A program made the translations under genes and the position numbers. From the NCBI RefSeq assembly GCF_016864375.1, contig NZ_CP069354.1:4189501-4253500 (forward strand): a stretch of 64,000 bases of DNA. Reading direction: 5' to 3'. The notes under the pieces are model-generated. The model did no database searches. It had not been told where the DNA came from and was given only the letters and a program-made list of their open reading frames with translations. The stretch is from Microvirga sp. VF16. GTDB lineage: Bacteria; Pseudomonadota; Alphaproteobacteria; Rhizobiales; Beijerinckiaceae. Below, in pieces: positions 1-7,669 of the stretch (positions are counted from its first letter, which is position 1; the number at the start of each line of letters is the position of its first letter).

Positions 1-1198
1 TGGACGTGGCGTCGGAGTCGTTGTGCTGGTCAAAGGCGAAGTCACCGATATCTTGACTGGAGGTGGCGGTTCCGCCACCGCCCTGCTCGGTGTTGGACAT
101 GGCATTGCCGCTCGCCGCGGAGTCGATGCTCGACATGGCATCGTTGTCAGCCTGCGAGTTGGCATTGCCGCTGGCTGTGCCGCCATTGGCGGCGGCATTG
201 CCACCGGACGCAGAACCGCCGGACGTGTTGCCGCCGGTGGTGTCGCCGCCCGTCGCAGCGCCGGAGGTAGAGCTGCCGCCCGTCGTGTTGCCGACCGCGC
301 CTGTCCCGGCTGCACCGGCGCCACCGGTGCCAGCGCCGCCAGTGCCATCACCGCCATCGGCAGAGCCAGTCGTCGCGCTCCCCGAAGTGCCCGGGCCGCC
401 TGTGCCACTGCCAGAGGTGCCGTCGCCACTGGTCGCAGTGCCGCTGCCGCCTGCGCCACCAGCTCCGCCCGTGCCGGACCCGCCGGTGCCGGACCCGCCG
501 GTGCCGTCGCCACCGGTGCCGTCACCGCCGGATCCGCTCTTGGCCCAGCCACCTTCACCGTCACCGCCCTTGGCCCAGCCGCCTTCACCGTCACCGCCCT
601 TGGCCCAGCCGCCGTCGCCGCCGTCGCCGCCGTCGGCATCGGCATAGCCGGTCTTGACCCAGCCGGAATATCCATCTCCGCCTTTGCCATCGCCGGTGTC
701 GGCGTCGCCGGAATAGGTGTCGCCCGCGGTGCCGTCTCCGCCCGTCGCGCCGCCTCCTGCGCCGCCGGTTCCTGTCGCAGAGCCTCCCGTCGTATCACCA
801 GAGGTCGAATCTCCGCTGTCGGTCCAGCCGCCGAAGGTGCCGCCGCCTGTGGCGGCTCCACCAGTCGGGCTGCCTGCGGTCGCGGTACCGCCATTGGCAT
901 CGTTATCGGTGGAGGCGCTCGAGTCGCCACCGGACGACACGGTCGAGCTGACAGTCGAGTCATTGTCCGTGTCCACGTCAGTCCAGGCGCGGTTGTTGGC
1001 GCTGGCATCGTTGTAGGCGAGTTGAGTCGGGCTGTACTTGACCGCTCCAAAGTTGTCGTTGTCCTGATCGATGTCGGATTTCTGTTCGGTCTTCGTATCG
1101 ATGTTCTGATCCTGCCATTGATCCAGACTGTTCTTCAGCTCGACGTCGAGATCGAAGTCGAACCCGAATCCGCTCAGGAGTTCTGATAGGTCTGCCAT
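1..1198 (-). CDS. Glycine-rich, low-complexity repeat protein, C-terminus cut by window edge
   Basis: Open from ATG at 1198 to position 1 with no stop (at least 399 residues). A GAGGAG ribosome site lies about 7 bases upstream of the ATG. Residues 1-105 (starting MADLSELLSGFGFDFDLDVE) are rich in Asp, Asn, Gln and Ser and include 'DIDQDNDN'. Residues about 108-370 are Gly/Thr/Ser/Asp repeats of GGx type, with a GGDGEGGWAK unit encoded by a 30-bp DNA repeat. The last visible part turns Asp/Asn-rich again. No signal peptide or membrane segment is visible. The composition suits an exported or surface structural protein, but I recognise no family. The 'DQD' wording recurs in the protein at 2979-4151, so the two may act together; that is inference. 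The long frames on the opposite strand are Ala/Pro shadows of this gene. Confidence 0.7.
   Translation of the reverse strand, partial: MADLSELLSGFGFDFDLDVELKNSLDQWQDQNIDTKTEQKSDIDQDNDNFGAVKYSPTQLAYNDASANNRAWTDVDTDNDSTVSSTVSSGGDSSASTDNDANGGTATAGSPTGGAATGGGTFGGWTDSGDSTSGDTTGGSATGTGGAGGGATGGDGTAGDTYSGDADTGDGKGGDGYSGWVKTGYADADGGDGGDGGWAKGGDGEGGWAKGGDGEGGWAKSGSGGDGTGGDGTGGSGTGGSGTGGAGGAGGSGTATSGDGTSGSGTGGPGTSGSATTGSADGGDGTGGAGTGGAGAAGTGAVGNTTGGSSTSGAATGGDTTGGNTSGGSASGGNAAANGGTASGNANSQADNDAMSSIDSAASGNAMSNTEQGGGGTATSSQDIGDFAFDQHNDSDATS
541..625. repeat. 30-bp tandem repeat inside the glycine-rich gene
   Basis: Units begin at 541, 571 and 601 with TGGCCCAGCC and repeat every 30 bases; the third copy decays after about 20 bases. 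The period is a multiple of three, so the repeat is protein-level (unit GGDGEGGWAK read on the minus strand). Copy number could vary by slippage. Confidence 0.8.
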
Positions 1199-1985
1199 TC
1201 TCGAGTCTCCTCAAATGATCACAGCCGTCTCGCGGAGTTTCGAGACGGTTTGGCACAGCTTCCCGCATGCGCGAAGCGAGAGAAAGTTGCCGATTTGCAT
1301 GCCGCAGAATGGGTGAGGTGTCGGTTCGGGTCGCCCACTCAGGTGATGGGCGCACATCAACAGGTGTTGCATTGCTTATTGCATCAGCCGAACGGGTACG
1401 TCGGTTAATGCGGTAATCCTAACGAGCGAAATGCGCCGTAAATCCTCTAACCTGATGATAGTCATCCGAGAATCTCGTTATTGAGGCTCTCTCAAGACTT
1501 GGAAAATGAGACTTACCTCAAAGTAGCACCGCGTCTCACGGCGCCCGATTGATCTGAATGAATACTTATGCCGTTAGAGGATGGGATAGCATCCTTATCA
1601 CGCGGAGGGAGTCATTATGACAATCGACCTATTGAGAGCGCCCTTCAGGATCACTGGAACAACGCTTCGAAAGTAATAGTCCCGACGAGTGCTTCAAGGC
1701 ATGATCGTGTTGAAGCCAAGCTTAACGATTGAATTGTTAGAAATCAGCATGAAAAACGGTTAAAATAAGCACCTGATTATTGTAGAATAGCCAATGCGTA
1801 TCATTGCGCATTCGACCTCAAATGCCAAGTTACGCTGTATGGCAGGTCATTGGCGGAATAGCGCTGGCACTAGTGCTTATCCGGTCCTTGTGTTCGATCG
1901 TTGCGTGAGATTAATCGCTTTAAGAAGCGCAAAAATTCTTGGGAACCCATTCAGCGAGATTCGCCTCACATGATGGAGGGTTGTG
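1199..1985. other. Long AT-richer intergenic region between divergent genes
   Basis: About 790 bases between the divergent glycine-rich gene and the LuxR-type gene, visibly richer in A/T than the rest of the window. It must hold the promoters of both. I see no convincing -35/-10 pair. The only open frame with a good ribosome site is the 19-codon ORF at 1617. Confidence 0.5.
1617..1676 (+). CDS. Possible 19-residue small ORF
   Basis: ATG at 1617 follows GGAGGG with seven bases between, which is as good a ribosome site as any in the window. The frame closes with TAA after 19 residues (MTIDLLRAPFRITGTTLRK). It sits in the intergenic region upstream of the LuxR-type gene. It could be a leader peptide or chance. 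Nothing beyond the start signal supports translation. Confidence 0.2.
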   Translation: MTIDLLRAPFRITGTTLRK

Positions 1986-2780
1986 ATGCATTTTTCGTAC
2001 ACAGCGCCTGATGGTGACCCGAATGGTATGATTCAGGAGGCCCTCGTTATCATCGATGACGAACCATTCTCGCGGGAATGCCTTGTCCACGCGATACGCA
2101 GCGCATCCCCTCACACGCCAGTCATGGGGTTTTCAACTGTTGCCGAGTTCTCTCACGCCGACGGGATAGCGGTTGGACTCGTGCTGTTGAGGACTCAATC
2201 GCATTCACTTTCGGGAAGTCATCTCACGAATGAAGCCAGAAGCATCCTTCAGCGCTATCCGGATGTTCCGATCGTCATTCTCACCATGTGCGTGAGCAAC
2301 GAGGATATCCGAGAGGCAATGGCCATGGGCGTGCGCGGCATCATCCCGATGAGCACCTCCTTCAAGGTCGCCATCGCGGCCCTTCAGCTCGTCATGGTAG
2401 GCGGTACTTATTTTCCGCGTTTCGTGAATGGAGACTTGCAATTCGTCAACGGGGTCAAGGATGCACGCGAGCTGATGCCGGAAGGATCCGATCCACTTGT
2501 CCTGTCTCATGACAATGAACGGCCCTATTTCGCAATCGTGGAGCAAACCGGGGACGTGCTGAAGACAGAGGCAAACGGAGCAACCGTGATCTTCACGGCG
2601 CGGGAGCTGGATGTCCTGGAAGCGCTTCAGAAGGGATGGTCCAACAAATGGATCGCTCATTCCCTCAATATTTCCGAGAACACCATCAAGGTGCATATCC
2701 AGCGCATCATGCGCAAGCTGCACGCCACCAACAGGACGGAAGCGGTTTTTCGACATCGTCAGCTCAATGGATTGAGTTAG
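1986..2780 (+). CDS. LuxR/NarL-type regulator with degenerate receiver domain
   Basis: 264 residues. Residues about 17-130 have a CheY-like receiver layout (the 'VIIDDEP' acidic pair, 'VILTM' with the conserved Thr). A LuxR helix-turn-helix follows at about 195-258 ('FTARELDVLEAL', 'NKWIAHSLNISENTIKVHIQRIMRKL'-type core). The phospho-acceptor Asp expected after 'LVLL' is Arg ('LVLLRTQ'), and the Lys of strand 5 is missing ('GIIPMST'). Phosphorylation by a histidine kinase is therefore unlikely, and none is encoded nearby. ATG 1986 was chosen over GTG 1983 because GGAGGG at 1975-1980 is correctly spaced only for the ATG. It lies between two repeat-protein genes and is a plausible regulator of one or both; the target is inferred only from position. 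Confidence 0.85.
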   Translation: MHFSYTAPDGDPNGMIQEALVIIDDEPFSRECLVHAIRSASPHTPVMGFSTVAEFSHADGIAVGLVLLRTQSHSLSGSHLTNEARSILQRYPDVPIVILTMCVSNEDIREAMAMGVRGIIPMSTSFKVAIAALQLVMVGGTYFPRFVNGDLQFVNGVKDARELMPEGSDPLVLSHDNERPYFAIVEQTGDVLKTEANGATVIFTARELDVLEALQKGWSNKWIAHSLNISENTIKVHIQRIMRKLHATNRTEAVFRHRQLNGLS

Positions 2781-2978
2781 GGTTCCTTAATCCATTCAGG
2801 TGTCGTCCGTTGGAATTAGGCCGGGATCGATCGAAGTCATGATGGTTACCTGCATCGATCGTCGGATGCGCCATGCTTGGCCAGGGTGGGTCGACGCCGC
2901 CTGAATGGGTGACTGGTGCATCCTCGCATCCACGTCCTAAACTGATTGTTCCATGATGTTGGCGCAAGGTCGACGCTG

Positions 2979-4151
2979 ATGCTGCCGCCCGACAGGGGAA
3001 CACGCAACCTGCTCCCGATCCTGATCGACAAGGAGGACGAGATCGTTCAGGCGGCCGACGACGATGACGGCCATGTGCGTCCGGTCCCGGATCCTGAGCT
3101 CCTGACCTCCCAATCCTCCAACCCAACGATCGATCCCGCGCTTCCACAGACCGGCCAGATCCATCAGGACGCCAGCTCATCACCTCAAGCAAACTCCATA
3201 CCGGCGGCACAGAACCCGGCTGCTCATGCTTCCTCATCCCCTGTCGATTTGAGCCGCGCAGATGCGATTGACGTCGAGCGCACGAACATCGAGATCGACG
3301 ACGTCGGCAGCCGGTCGGACACATTCTCGGCCCATGGGGCCTCCTCGGGCCCGTCCCATGCGACGGTGCTCATCCCCAACGGCCTCTCGCCTCACTCGAC
3401 AGATGACGATGTGACGGACGAGGACCGGGACGACCCCGATCATGTTTCGGGCGACAGGGGCACGGACACTCCGATATCGGATCCGGTGCCGGCCGCCGGA
3501 GCTCCGCCGGAAACGGTCACGCCATCGGGAACGCCGACTCCCGCAGGGATCCCGATCGCGGTTCCGGACGGCGACGACATCCACATCGTCCAGACCGCCT
3601 TCGTGGACCAGGATGCGGACGTGCTGCTCAACGGCTGGATGGGCGAAAGCAAGATCCGCGTCTTCATGGACAACGATGCCGAGATGGTTCAGGACGCCGA
3701 CGTTCAGCTCGACATCGACGGGAACGAGCGCATGTTCCTGCGCCTCGATCAATCGATGCTGATCGACCAGGGGACCGAGATCGACCTCGATATCTATGAG
3801 GCCGAGGGCGTCCTCTATGTCGACCTCTATCTCAGGAACGAGGTCGATATCGTGCAGGATGCGGAACTCGATCTGATGATGGACGGCTGGGACGGCAAGA
3901 GCCAATTCTTCGTCAACAACGATCTCGATGTCCGTCAGAATGTCGATGTGGACGTGGATATCGAGGACGAACTCGAGGAGAAGTTCGCGATCAAGGTGGC
4001 GATCGGCGTAAAGCAGGCCATCGATGCCGACCAGGATGCGGATATCGACATCAACTACGCCGACGGCGGCTTCGGCGTCGATGTCGATGCCATCCAGACA
4101 GCGACGATCGATCAGGATACGACGCTCAGGATCGACTTTTCCGTTGTCTGA
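2979..4151 (+). CDS. Acidic 'VxQDADVxL' repeat protein of unknown function
   Basis: 390 residues from ATG 2979, which has AAGG about ten bases upstream; a TTG at 2946 would add 11 residues. Residues 1-195 are Pro/Ser/Asp-rich and probably disordered. Residues about 200-390 hold seven diverged units around an alternating hydrophobic/acidic core: VDQDADVLL, MVQDADVQL, LIDQGTEIDL, IVQDAELDL, VRQNVDVDV, DADQDADIDI and TIDQDTTLRI. The alternating pattern suggests short beta strands stacked in a solenoid or fibre. No signal peptide or membrane segment is visible. The Gln plus hydrophobic/acidic pattern is loosely reminiscent of curlin-type repeats but does not match that motif. I do not recognise a named family. 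The gene follows the LuxR-type gene on the same strand after about 200 bases. Confidence 0.7.
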   Translation: MLPPDRGTRNLLPILIDKEDEIVQAADDDDGHVRPVPDPELLTSQSSNPTIDPALPQTGQIHQDASSSPQANSIPAAQNPAAHASSSPVDLSRADAIDVERTNIEIDDVGSRSDTFSAHGASSGPSHATVLIPNGLSPHSTDDDVTDEDRDDPDHVSGDRGTDTPISDPVPAAGAPPETVTPSGTPTPAGIPIAVPDGDDIHIVQTAFVDQDADVLLNGWMGESKIRVFMDNDAEMVQDADVQLDIDGNERMFLRLDQSMLIDQGTEIDLDIYEAEGVLYVDLYLRNEVDIVQDAELDLMMDGWDGKSQFFVNNDLDVRQNVDVDVDIEDELEEKFAIKVAIGVKQAIDADQDADIDINYADGGFGVDVDAIQTATIDQDTTLRIDFSVV

Positions 4152-4246
4152 GACTGGAGCTTCCGCGCAATCGCATCAGAAGCTATTGTGCCTCAGCCAT
4201 TTCCCATTCATTCCCGCAAGTGTCAGATGAACTTGCACGCTGCCTG

Positions 4247-5506
4247 TCAGGTCTGACCGGGACGAAGCTTGTAGAAGATGTGCCGTCCGATCACATCCAT
4301 CTTCTTCAAACGCCGCGCCCAGTAAGGTCTGACGTAGTCCGCGTGGTAGTGCGTGGCTCCGCCCACATCGGCGAGATAGGTCTTGCCCTCGAGCACCGCA
4401 CTCGCGACGCTCTTGGCGCGCTCCCAGGACTCGGTATCGCGGATGCGCAGGGCCTTGCCTTCGCAGGCGAAGGTGAACTGGCAGGCGAGATGGCGATGCC
4501 TGTTCTGGTAGACCACGCCACAGATCGACGAGGGATAAAGCCCGCTCTTCACGCGGTTGAGCACCACTTGAGCCACCGCGGCCTGCCCTTCCACGGATTC
4601 GCTGCGGGCTTCGAAATAGACGGCCTCGGCCAGGCAGCGCTGCTCTTTGCCCAGGTTGTCCGGATCGATCAAGTCTGCGTAGCGCGGACGATCCGTGTCG
4701 TCGCTCTTCAGCAAGATGGAGAGGTCACTATCAGCGCGGTCGAGGCGCGGCGATTGCAGGGAGACGGGAGCCGCCGCGATCTCGATGGGCGTCGCGTCGA
4801 CCGGCGCCGGCGTCGTCGAGGACAGGGCGATGGCGCGCCTGACCATGGGAGTCGTCGGGCTTGCCGAGGCGCCGGTAGAACCTGCTGCAGCTGCCGCCGG
4901 GGACTGCACCGAGGTGGCCTGGCGGGTCGTGGTGAATTCGGGCGCCTGCCAGGGCTCGAAGACCTGCTCCGTCTCAGGCGCCTCGAGCTGTCCTTCCATG
5001 AGAACGGTCGGCGGCAGGAGCCGCTCGTCCTGGCCATAGAGCAGCCGCGCGCTGCCGACCTCATTGAGCGTCGGACGCAACTGCCTGGCGCGGCGGGACA
5101 GGGTGGCATGCGGCGCCACCAGCGGGTTGCTCTTCAGCGAGCGGTCGACGATGGCATCGGCGCTGATATCGGCCTTCCTGTCGGCCTTGAGGGGCGCGGA
5201 ATCGGCCGTCTCATCGGGCAGGTCGTAACGCGGCAGGGAACGAAGGATGTCCCGATCGATCCCGAGCTTCCCCCCCGCGAGGGAGGCGCCGGTGGGTGGG
5301 ATGAGCGCGGTGTCGACCAAACGGGCGGTCGCGCTGCGCGGCGCGAAGCTCACGCCTGAATGCAGATCGTTGCTGGCCGAGGCCGTGAACGAGATCAGGA
5401 GGCCGGTCGCCAGCGCCCAGGGAGCCGTCGTGGCGCAGATCCATTTCACCCGAGATCGACGATACGGAAGACGCACGCGCAACACCCTGCAAAAACTCTT
5501 GAACAT
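4247..5506 (-). CDS. SleB-like cell wall hydrolase
   Basis: 419 residues. A membrane or signal segment lies at about 25-45 ('ATTAPWALATGLLISFTASA'). A long Pro/Ala/Ser-rich linker follows, then a C-terminal Hydrolase_2 (SleB-type) domain from about 290 to the end. Typical features are 'CLAEAVYFEARSE' with the catalytic-type Glu residues, 'VAQVVLNR', 'CGVVYQ', and 'GATHYHADYVRPYW'. Family members cleave peptidoglycan, first described in spore cortex lysis; in Gram-negatives they work in the periplasm on wall remodelling. The gene stands alone and converges with the repeat-protein gene upstream. The N-terminal start is not secured by a strong ribosome site. Confidence 0.88.
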   Translation of the reverse strand: MFKSFCRVLRVRLPYRRSRVKWICATTAPWALATGLLISFTASASNDLHSGVSFAPRSATARLVDTALIPPTGASLAGGKLGIDRDILRSLPRYDLPDETADSAPLKADRKADISADAIVDRSLKSNPLVAPHATLSRRARQLRPTLNEVGSARLLYGQDERLLPPTVLMEGQLEAPETEQVFEPWQAPEFTTTRQATSVQSPAAAAAGSTGASASPTTPMVRRAIALSSTTPAPVDATPIEIAAAPVSLQSPRLDRADSDLSILLKSDDTDRPRYADLIDPDNLGKEQRCLAEAVYFEARSESVEGQAAVAQVVLNRVKSGLYPSSICGVVYQNRHRHLACQFTFACEGKALRIRDTESWERAKSVASAVLEGKTYLADVGGATHYHADYVRPYWARRLKKMDVIGRHIFYKLRPGQT

Positions 5507-5588
5507 CTCGGAGCATCCAGCAGGAGGGCTCCGATGTCTTAAAGTTATCGCGGGTTAAAGTTGATGGGTGGTTAAGGCCGGGCTCTCC

Positions 5589-6467
5589 TCACCCGGCTGC
5601 GGCAGCCTGACGCTTCTCCGCGAGACGCCGCAGCGCGAGGCCCGTTTCGGGATCGGCCGGGAAGAAGGCCTCGATGGCGAGTTCCGACAAGGTCACATCC
5701 ACCGGCGTGCCGAAGATCGTGGTGGTGCTGAAGAGCGTCAGAACACCCTCCTCCGTCATGATCTGCAGCGGCACGACGATGCCTGCGTAATCATGGCTTG
5801 TCCTCGGAGCCCGCGCAGCCGCATCGGGTGTCGGGTAGGCACGCAGTTCCTCGATCAAGGCGGCCAGAACCGCATCGCCTGTCGCATCCACCTGCTTGTG
5901 CAGGCGCTGCACCAGATGGCTGCGCCATTCGGTGAAGTTCACGATGCGCCGCGCAAGGCCCGCCGGATGGATGCTCAGACGCAGAACGTTGACCGGCGGC
6001 TTCATCAGGGCCGGGTCGACATCGCCGATCAGCGAGACGAGCGCATCGTTCGCGGACACCAGCGACCAGTGCCGGTCGACGGCGAGCGCGGGATAGGGGT
6101 CGTGACCTTTCAGCACGAGGTCCACGGCCTGGCGCATGCTTTCCAGCGCCGGGTCGTCGAGGGAGCGCTGCGAATAGACCGGCGCGAAGCCCGCCGAGAC
6201 CAGCATGATGTTGCGCTCGCGCAGCGGCATGTCGAGTTTCTCCGCCAGCAACAGCACCATCTCGCGGCTCGGCTGCGAGCGGCCGGTTTCGAGAAAGCTC
6301 AGGTGCCGCGTGGAGATCTCGGCTTCGAGTGCAAGATCCATTTGGCTGAGGCGGCGGCGCTGGCGCCATTCACGCAGGTAATCGCCTACATGGGGGACGG
6401 TGGTCACGGGTCGGGTGCTCGCTGTTGTCATGGGCGGACCATAGCGTGAGCGGCGCTCATCTTCCAT
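5589..6467 (-). CDS. XRE-family regulator with MmyB-like ligand domain
   Basis: 292 residues. A Cro/CI-type helix-turn-helix at about 26-82 ('YLREWRQRRRLSQMDLALEAEISTRHLSFLE' region) is followed by an MmyB-like domain at about 110-285, the arrangement of regulators thought to bind lipid-like ligands. ATG 6467 is used; ATG 6431 (MTTASTRP) is an equally possible start. It is divergent from the small membrane protein at 6553 with under 100 bases between, so control of that gene is plausible. The ligand cannot be read from the sequence. Confidence 0.88.
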   Translation of the reverse strand: MEDERRSRYGPPMTTASTRPVTTVPHVGDYLREWRQRRRLSQMDLALEAEISTRHLSFLETGRSQPSREMVLLLAEKLDMPLRERNIMLVSAGFAPVYSQRSLDDPALESMRQAVDLVLKGHDPYPALAVDRHWSLVSANDALVSLIGDVDPALMKPPVNVLRLSIHPAGLARRIVNFTEWRSHLVQRLHKQVDATGDAVLAALIEELRAYPTPDAAARAPRTSHDYAGIVVPLQIMTEEGVLTLFSTTTIFGTPVDVTLSELAIEAFFPADPETGLALRRLAEKRQAAAAG

Positions 6468-6552
6468 GACCTCGGAGGTAATCGACGGCGCTCACTCCTT
6501 CCGAAATCCTTGGAGCAAGGTTGAAGCTCTCAACCGGTCAAAGGAGACAGCC

Positions 6553-6954
6553 ATGATGACGATCCAATCTTCCCCCCTTCTTCGCCAGGCTCTCGTGGCG
6601 GATGCAACCACCAGCGCCGCCTTCGGCCTCATGATGCTGATCGGTGCCGGGCCGCTAAGCGGCATCTTCGGGCTGCCGGAGGTGCTCCTGCGCATCGCAG
6701 GTGCCGTGCTCCTGCCCTATGCGGCCTTCATCGGCTGGCTCGGCTTGCGCGAGCAGATCCTGAAGCCCATCGCCTGGGCGGTGGTGTTCGGCAATGCGCT
6801 GTGGGTTGCCGACAGCTTCCTGCTCCTGGCCAGCGGATGGGTGTCACCGACAAGCGCAGGCTATGCCTTCGTGATCGCGCAGGCGCTCGTGGTGCTGATG
6901 TATGCGGAATTCCAGTATGTGGGCCTGCGCCGGTCGGCAGAAGCGGTAGCGTGA
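6553..6954 (+). CDS. Small four-helix membrane protein
   Basis: 133 residues with about four hydrophobic helices ('AAFGLMMLIGAGPLSGIFGL', 'IAGAVLLPYAAFIGWLG', 'IAWAVVFGNALWVADSFLLL', 'YAFVIAQALVVLMYAEF'). ATG 6553 has AAGGAG nine bases upstream; a longer frame from 6466 would overlap the divergent regulator and is not preferred. I recognise no catalytic motif. Its place beside the divergent XRE/MmyB gene suggests a regulator-target pair; no function is assigned. Confidence 0.8.
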   Translation: MMTIQSSPLLRQALVADATTSAAFGLMMLIGAGPLSGIFGLPEVLLRIAGAVLLPYAAFIGWLGLREQILKPIAWAVVFGNALWVADSFLLLASGWVSPTSAGYAFVIAQALVVLMYAEFQYVGLRRSAEAVA

Positions 6955-6971
6955 GCCTCAACACATCGCGC

Positions 6972-7006
6972 GTCATCCCGGACGACGCAAGCTGATCCGG
7001 GATGAC
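6972..7006. repeat. Short palindromic (REP-like) element
   Basis: GTCATCCCGGA at the left pairs with TCCGGGATGAC at the right around a short loop. It sits between convergent genes, where it may also act as a terminator-like hairpin. Confidence 0.7.
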
Positions 7007-7020
7007 GATACGGACCGTCC

Positions 7021-7371
7021 CTATCGATCCCGTCCGTTGAACGGGATCGGCTTGATGTCCGACAGGTTCACCGTCTCCAGGCAGCGTACGTTGATCGCCG
7101 CCGTGGCTTCGCCCGTCGGCTGCTTGCCTTCGCCGAAGGTTGCTGCGCCGCAGGTGGAGCAGAAGCGATGGTGGATGGTGTGCGTGTTGAAGGTGTAGGT
7201 CGTGAGATCTTCTTCACCGCGCAGCACATTCAGCGCACCGCGCGGCACGAAGGTGAGCAGATAGCCCCGCCGGCTGCAGATGGAGCAGTTGCACTCGATC
7301 ACCTGTTCGAGATCCGTCTCGACCTCGTACGCCACCTTGCCGCAATGGCAGGAACCCTTGTGCAACGCCAT
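7021..7371 (-). CDS. GFA/CENP-V-fold zinc protein
   Basis: 116 residues, the usual size for the family. The zinc-binding cysteines of the GFA fold are all present: 'GSCHCGKV' at the N-terminus, 'CNCSICSRRG' in the middle and 'FCSTCGAATF' further on. The family is named after glutathione-dependent formaldehyde-activating enzyme, but most members, including short ones like this, have no proven substrate. A second family member lies at 30407-30814. The gene converges with the membrane protein at 6553. Confidence 0.9.
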   Translation of the reverse strand: MALHKGSCHCGKVAYEVETDLEQVIECNCSICSRRGYLLTFVPRGALNVLRGEEDLTTYTFNTHTIHHRFCSTCGAATFGEGKQPTGEATAAINVRCLETVNLSDIKPIPFNGRDR

Positions 7372-7393
7372 CTTTGCCCCCTCTTCGAGATTG

Positions 7394-7669
7394 TTATCCC
7401 AAAGCTACCATCGCGGTCACGATCAAACCAGCACCAATGACCGCAACGAATCGATCGCCCATCGTGAGCGGCTCGACCTTACCCTGCGCCGCCATCTGGC
7501 CGATGATGAGATCGAGCACCAGCGACACGGCAAAGGGCCAGGCCGCCGGCGGTACGGCGGCCTGCTGCAGATGGGGCTGCTGCAACACGACGAACCCGAT
7601 CGCGATGCCGGAGGCCAGCACCGCGACGATGTAGAGCAAGCGGACACGCGACAGAGCCATCATCGTCAC
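7394..7669 (-). CDS. Small membrane protein coupled to ppdK
   Basis: 91 residues from GTG 7669, with ATG 7663 or 7660 as alternatives. Three hydrophobic stretches ('LLYIVAVLASGIAIGFVVL', 'WPFAVSLVLDLIIGQM', 'FVAVIGAGLIVTAMVAL') suggest an integral membrane protein. The GTG overlaps the TGA stop of ppdK (GTGA), a sign of translational coupling. No family is recognised and any link to pyruvate metabolism rests only on the overlap. Confidence 0.65.
   Translation of the reverse strand: MTMMALSRVRLLYIVAVLASGIAIGFVVLQQPHLQQAAVPPAAWPFAVSLVLDLIIGQMAAQGKVEPLTMGDRFVAVIGAGLIVTAMVALG

Noticed and set aside
541..625. Regular 30-bp direct repeats, possible CRISPR array
   Set aside because: The repeats are contiguous without spacers and encode a periodic peptide.
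23..1186. Long Ala/Val/Gly/Arg-rich and Pro-rich reading frames on the plus strand
   Set aside because: They are antisense to the glycine-rich minus-strand gene, have no ribosome site and have compositions typical of shadow frames in GC-rich DNA.
5548..5576. Several TTAA half-sites upstream of the SleB-like gene as a CtrA site
   Set aside because: Spacings are irregular and none gives a paired box.
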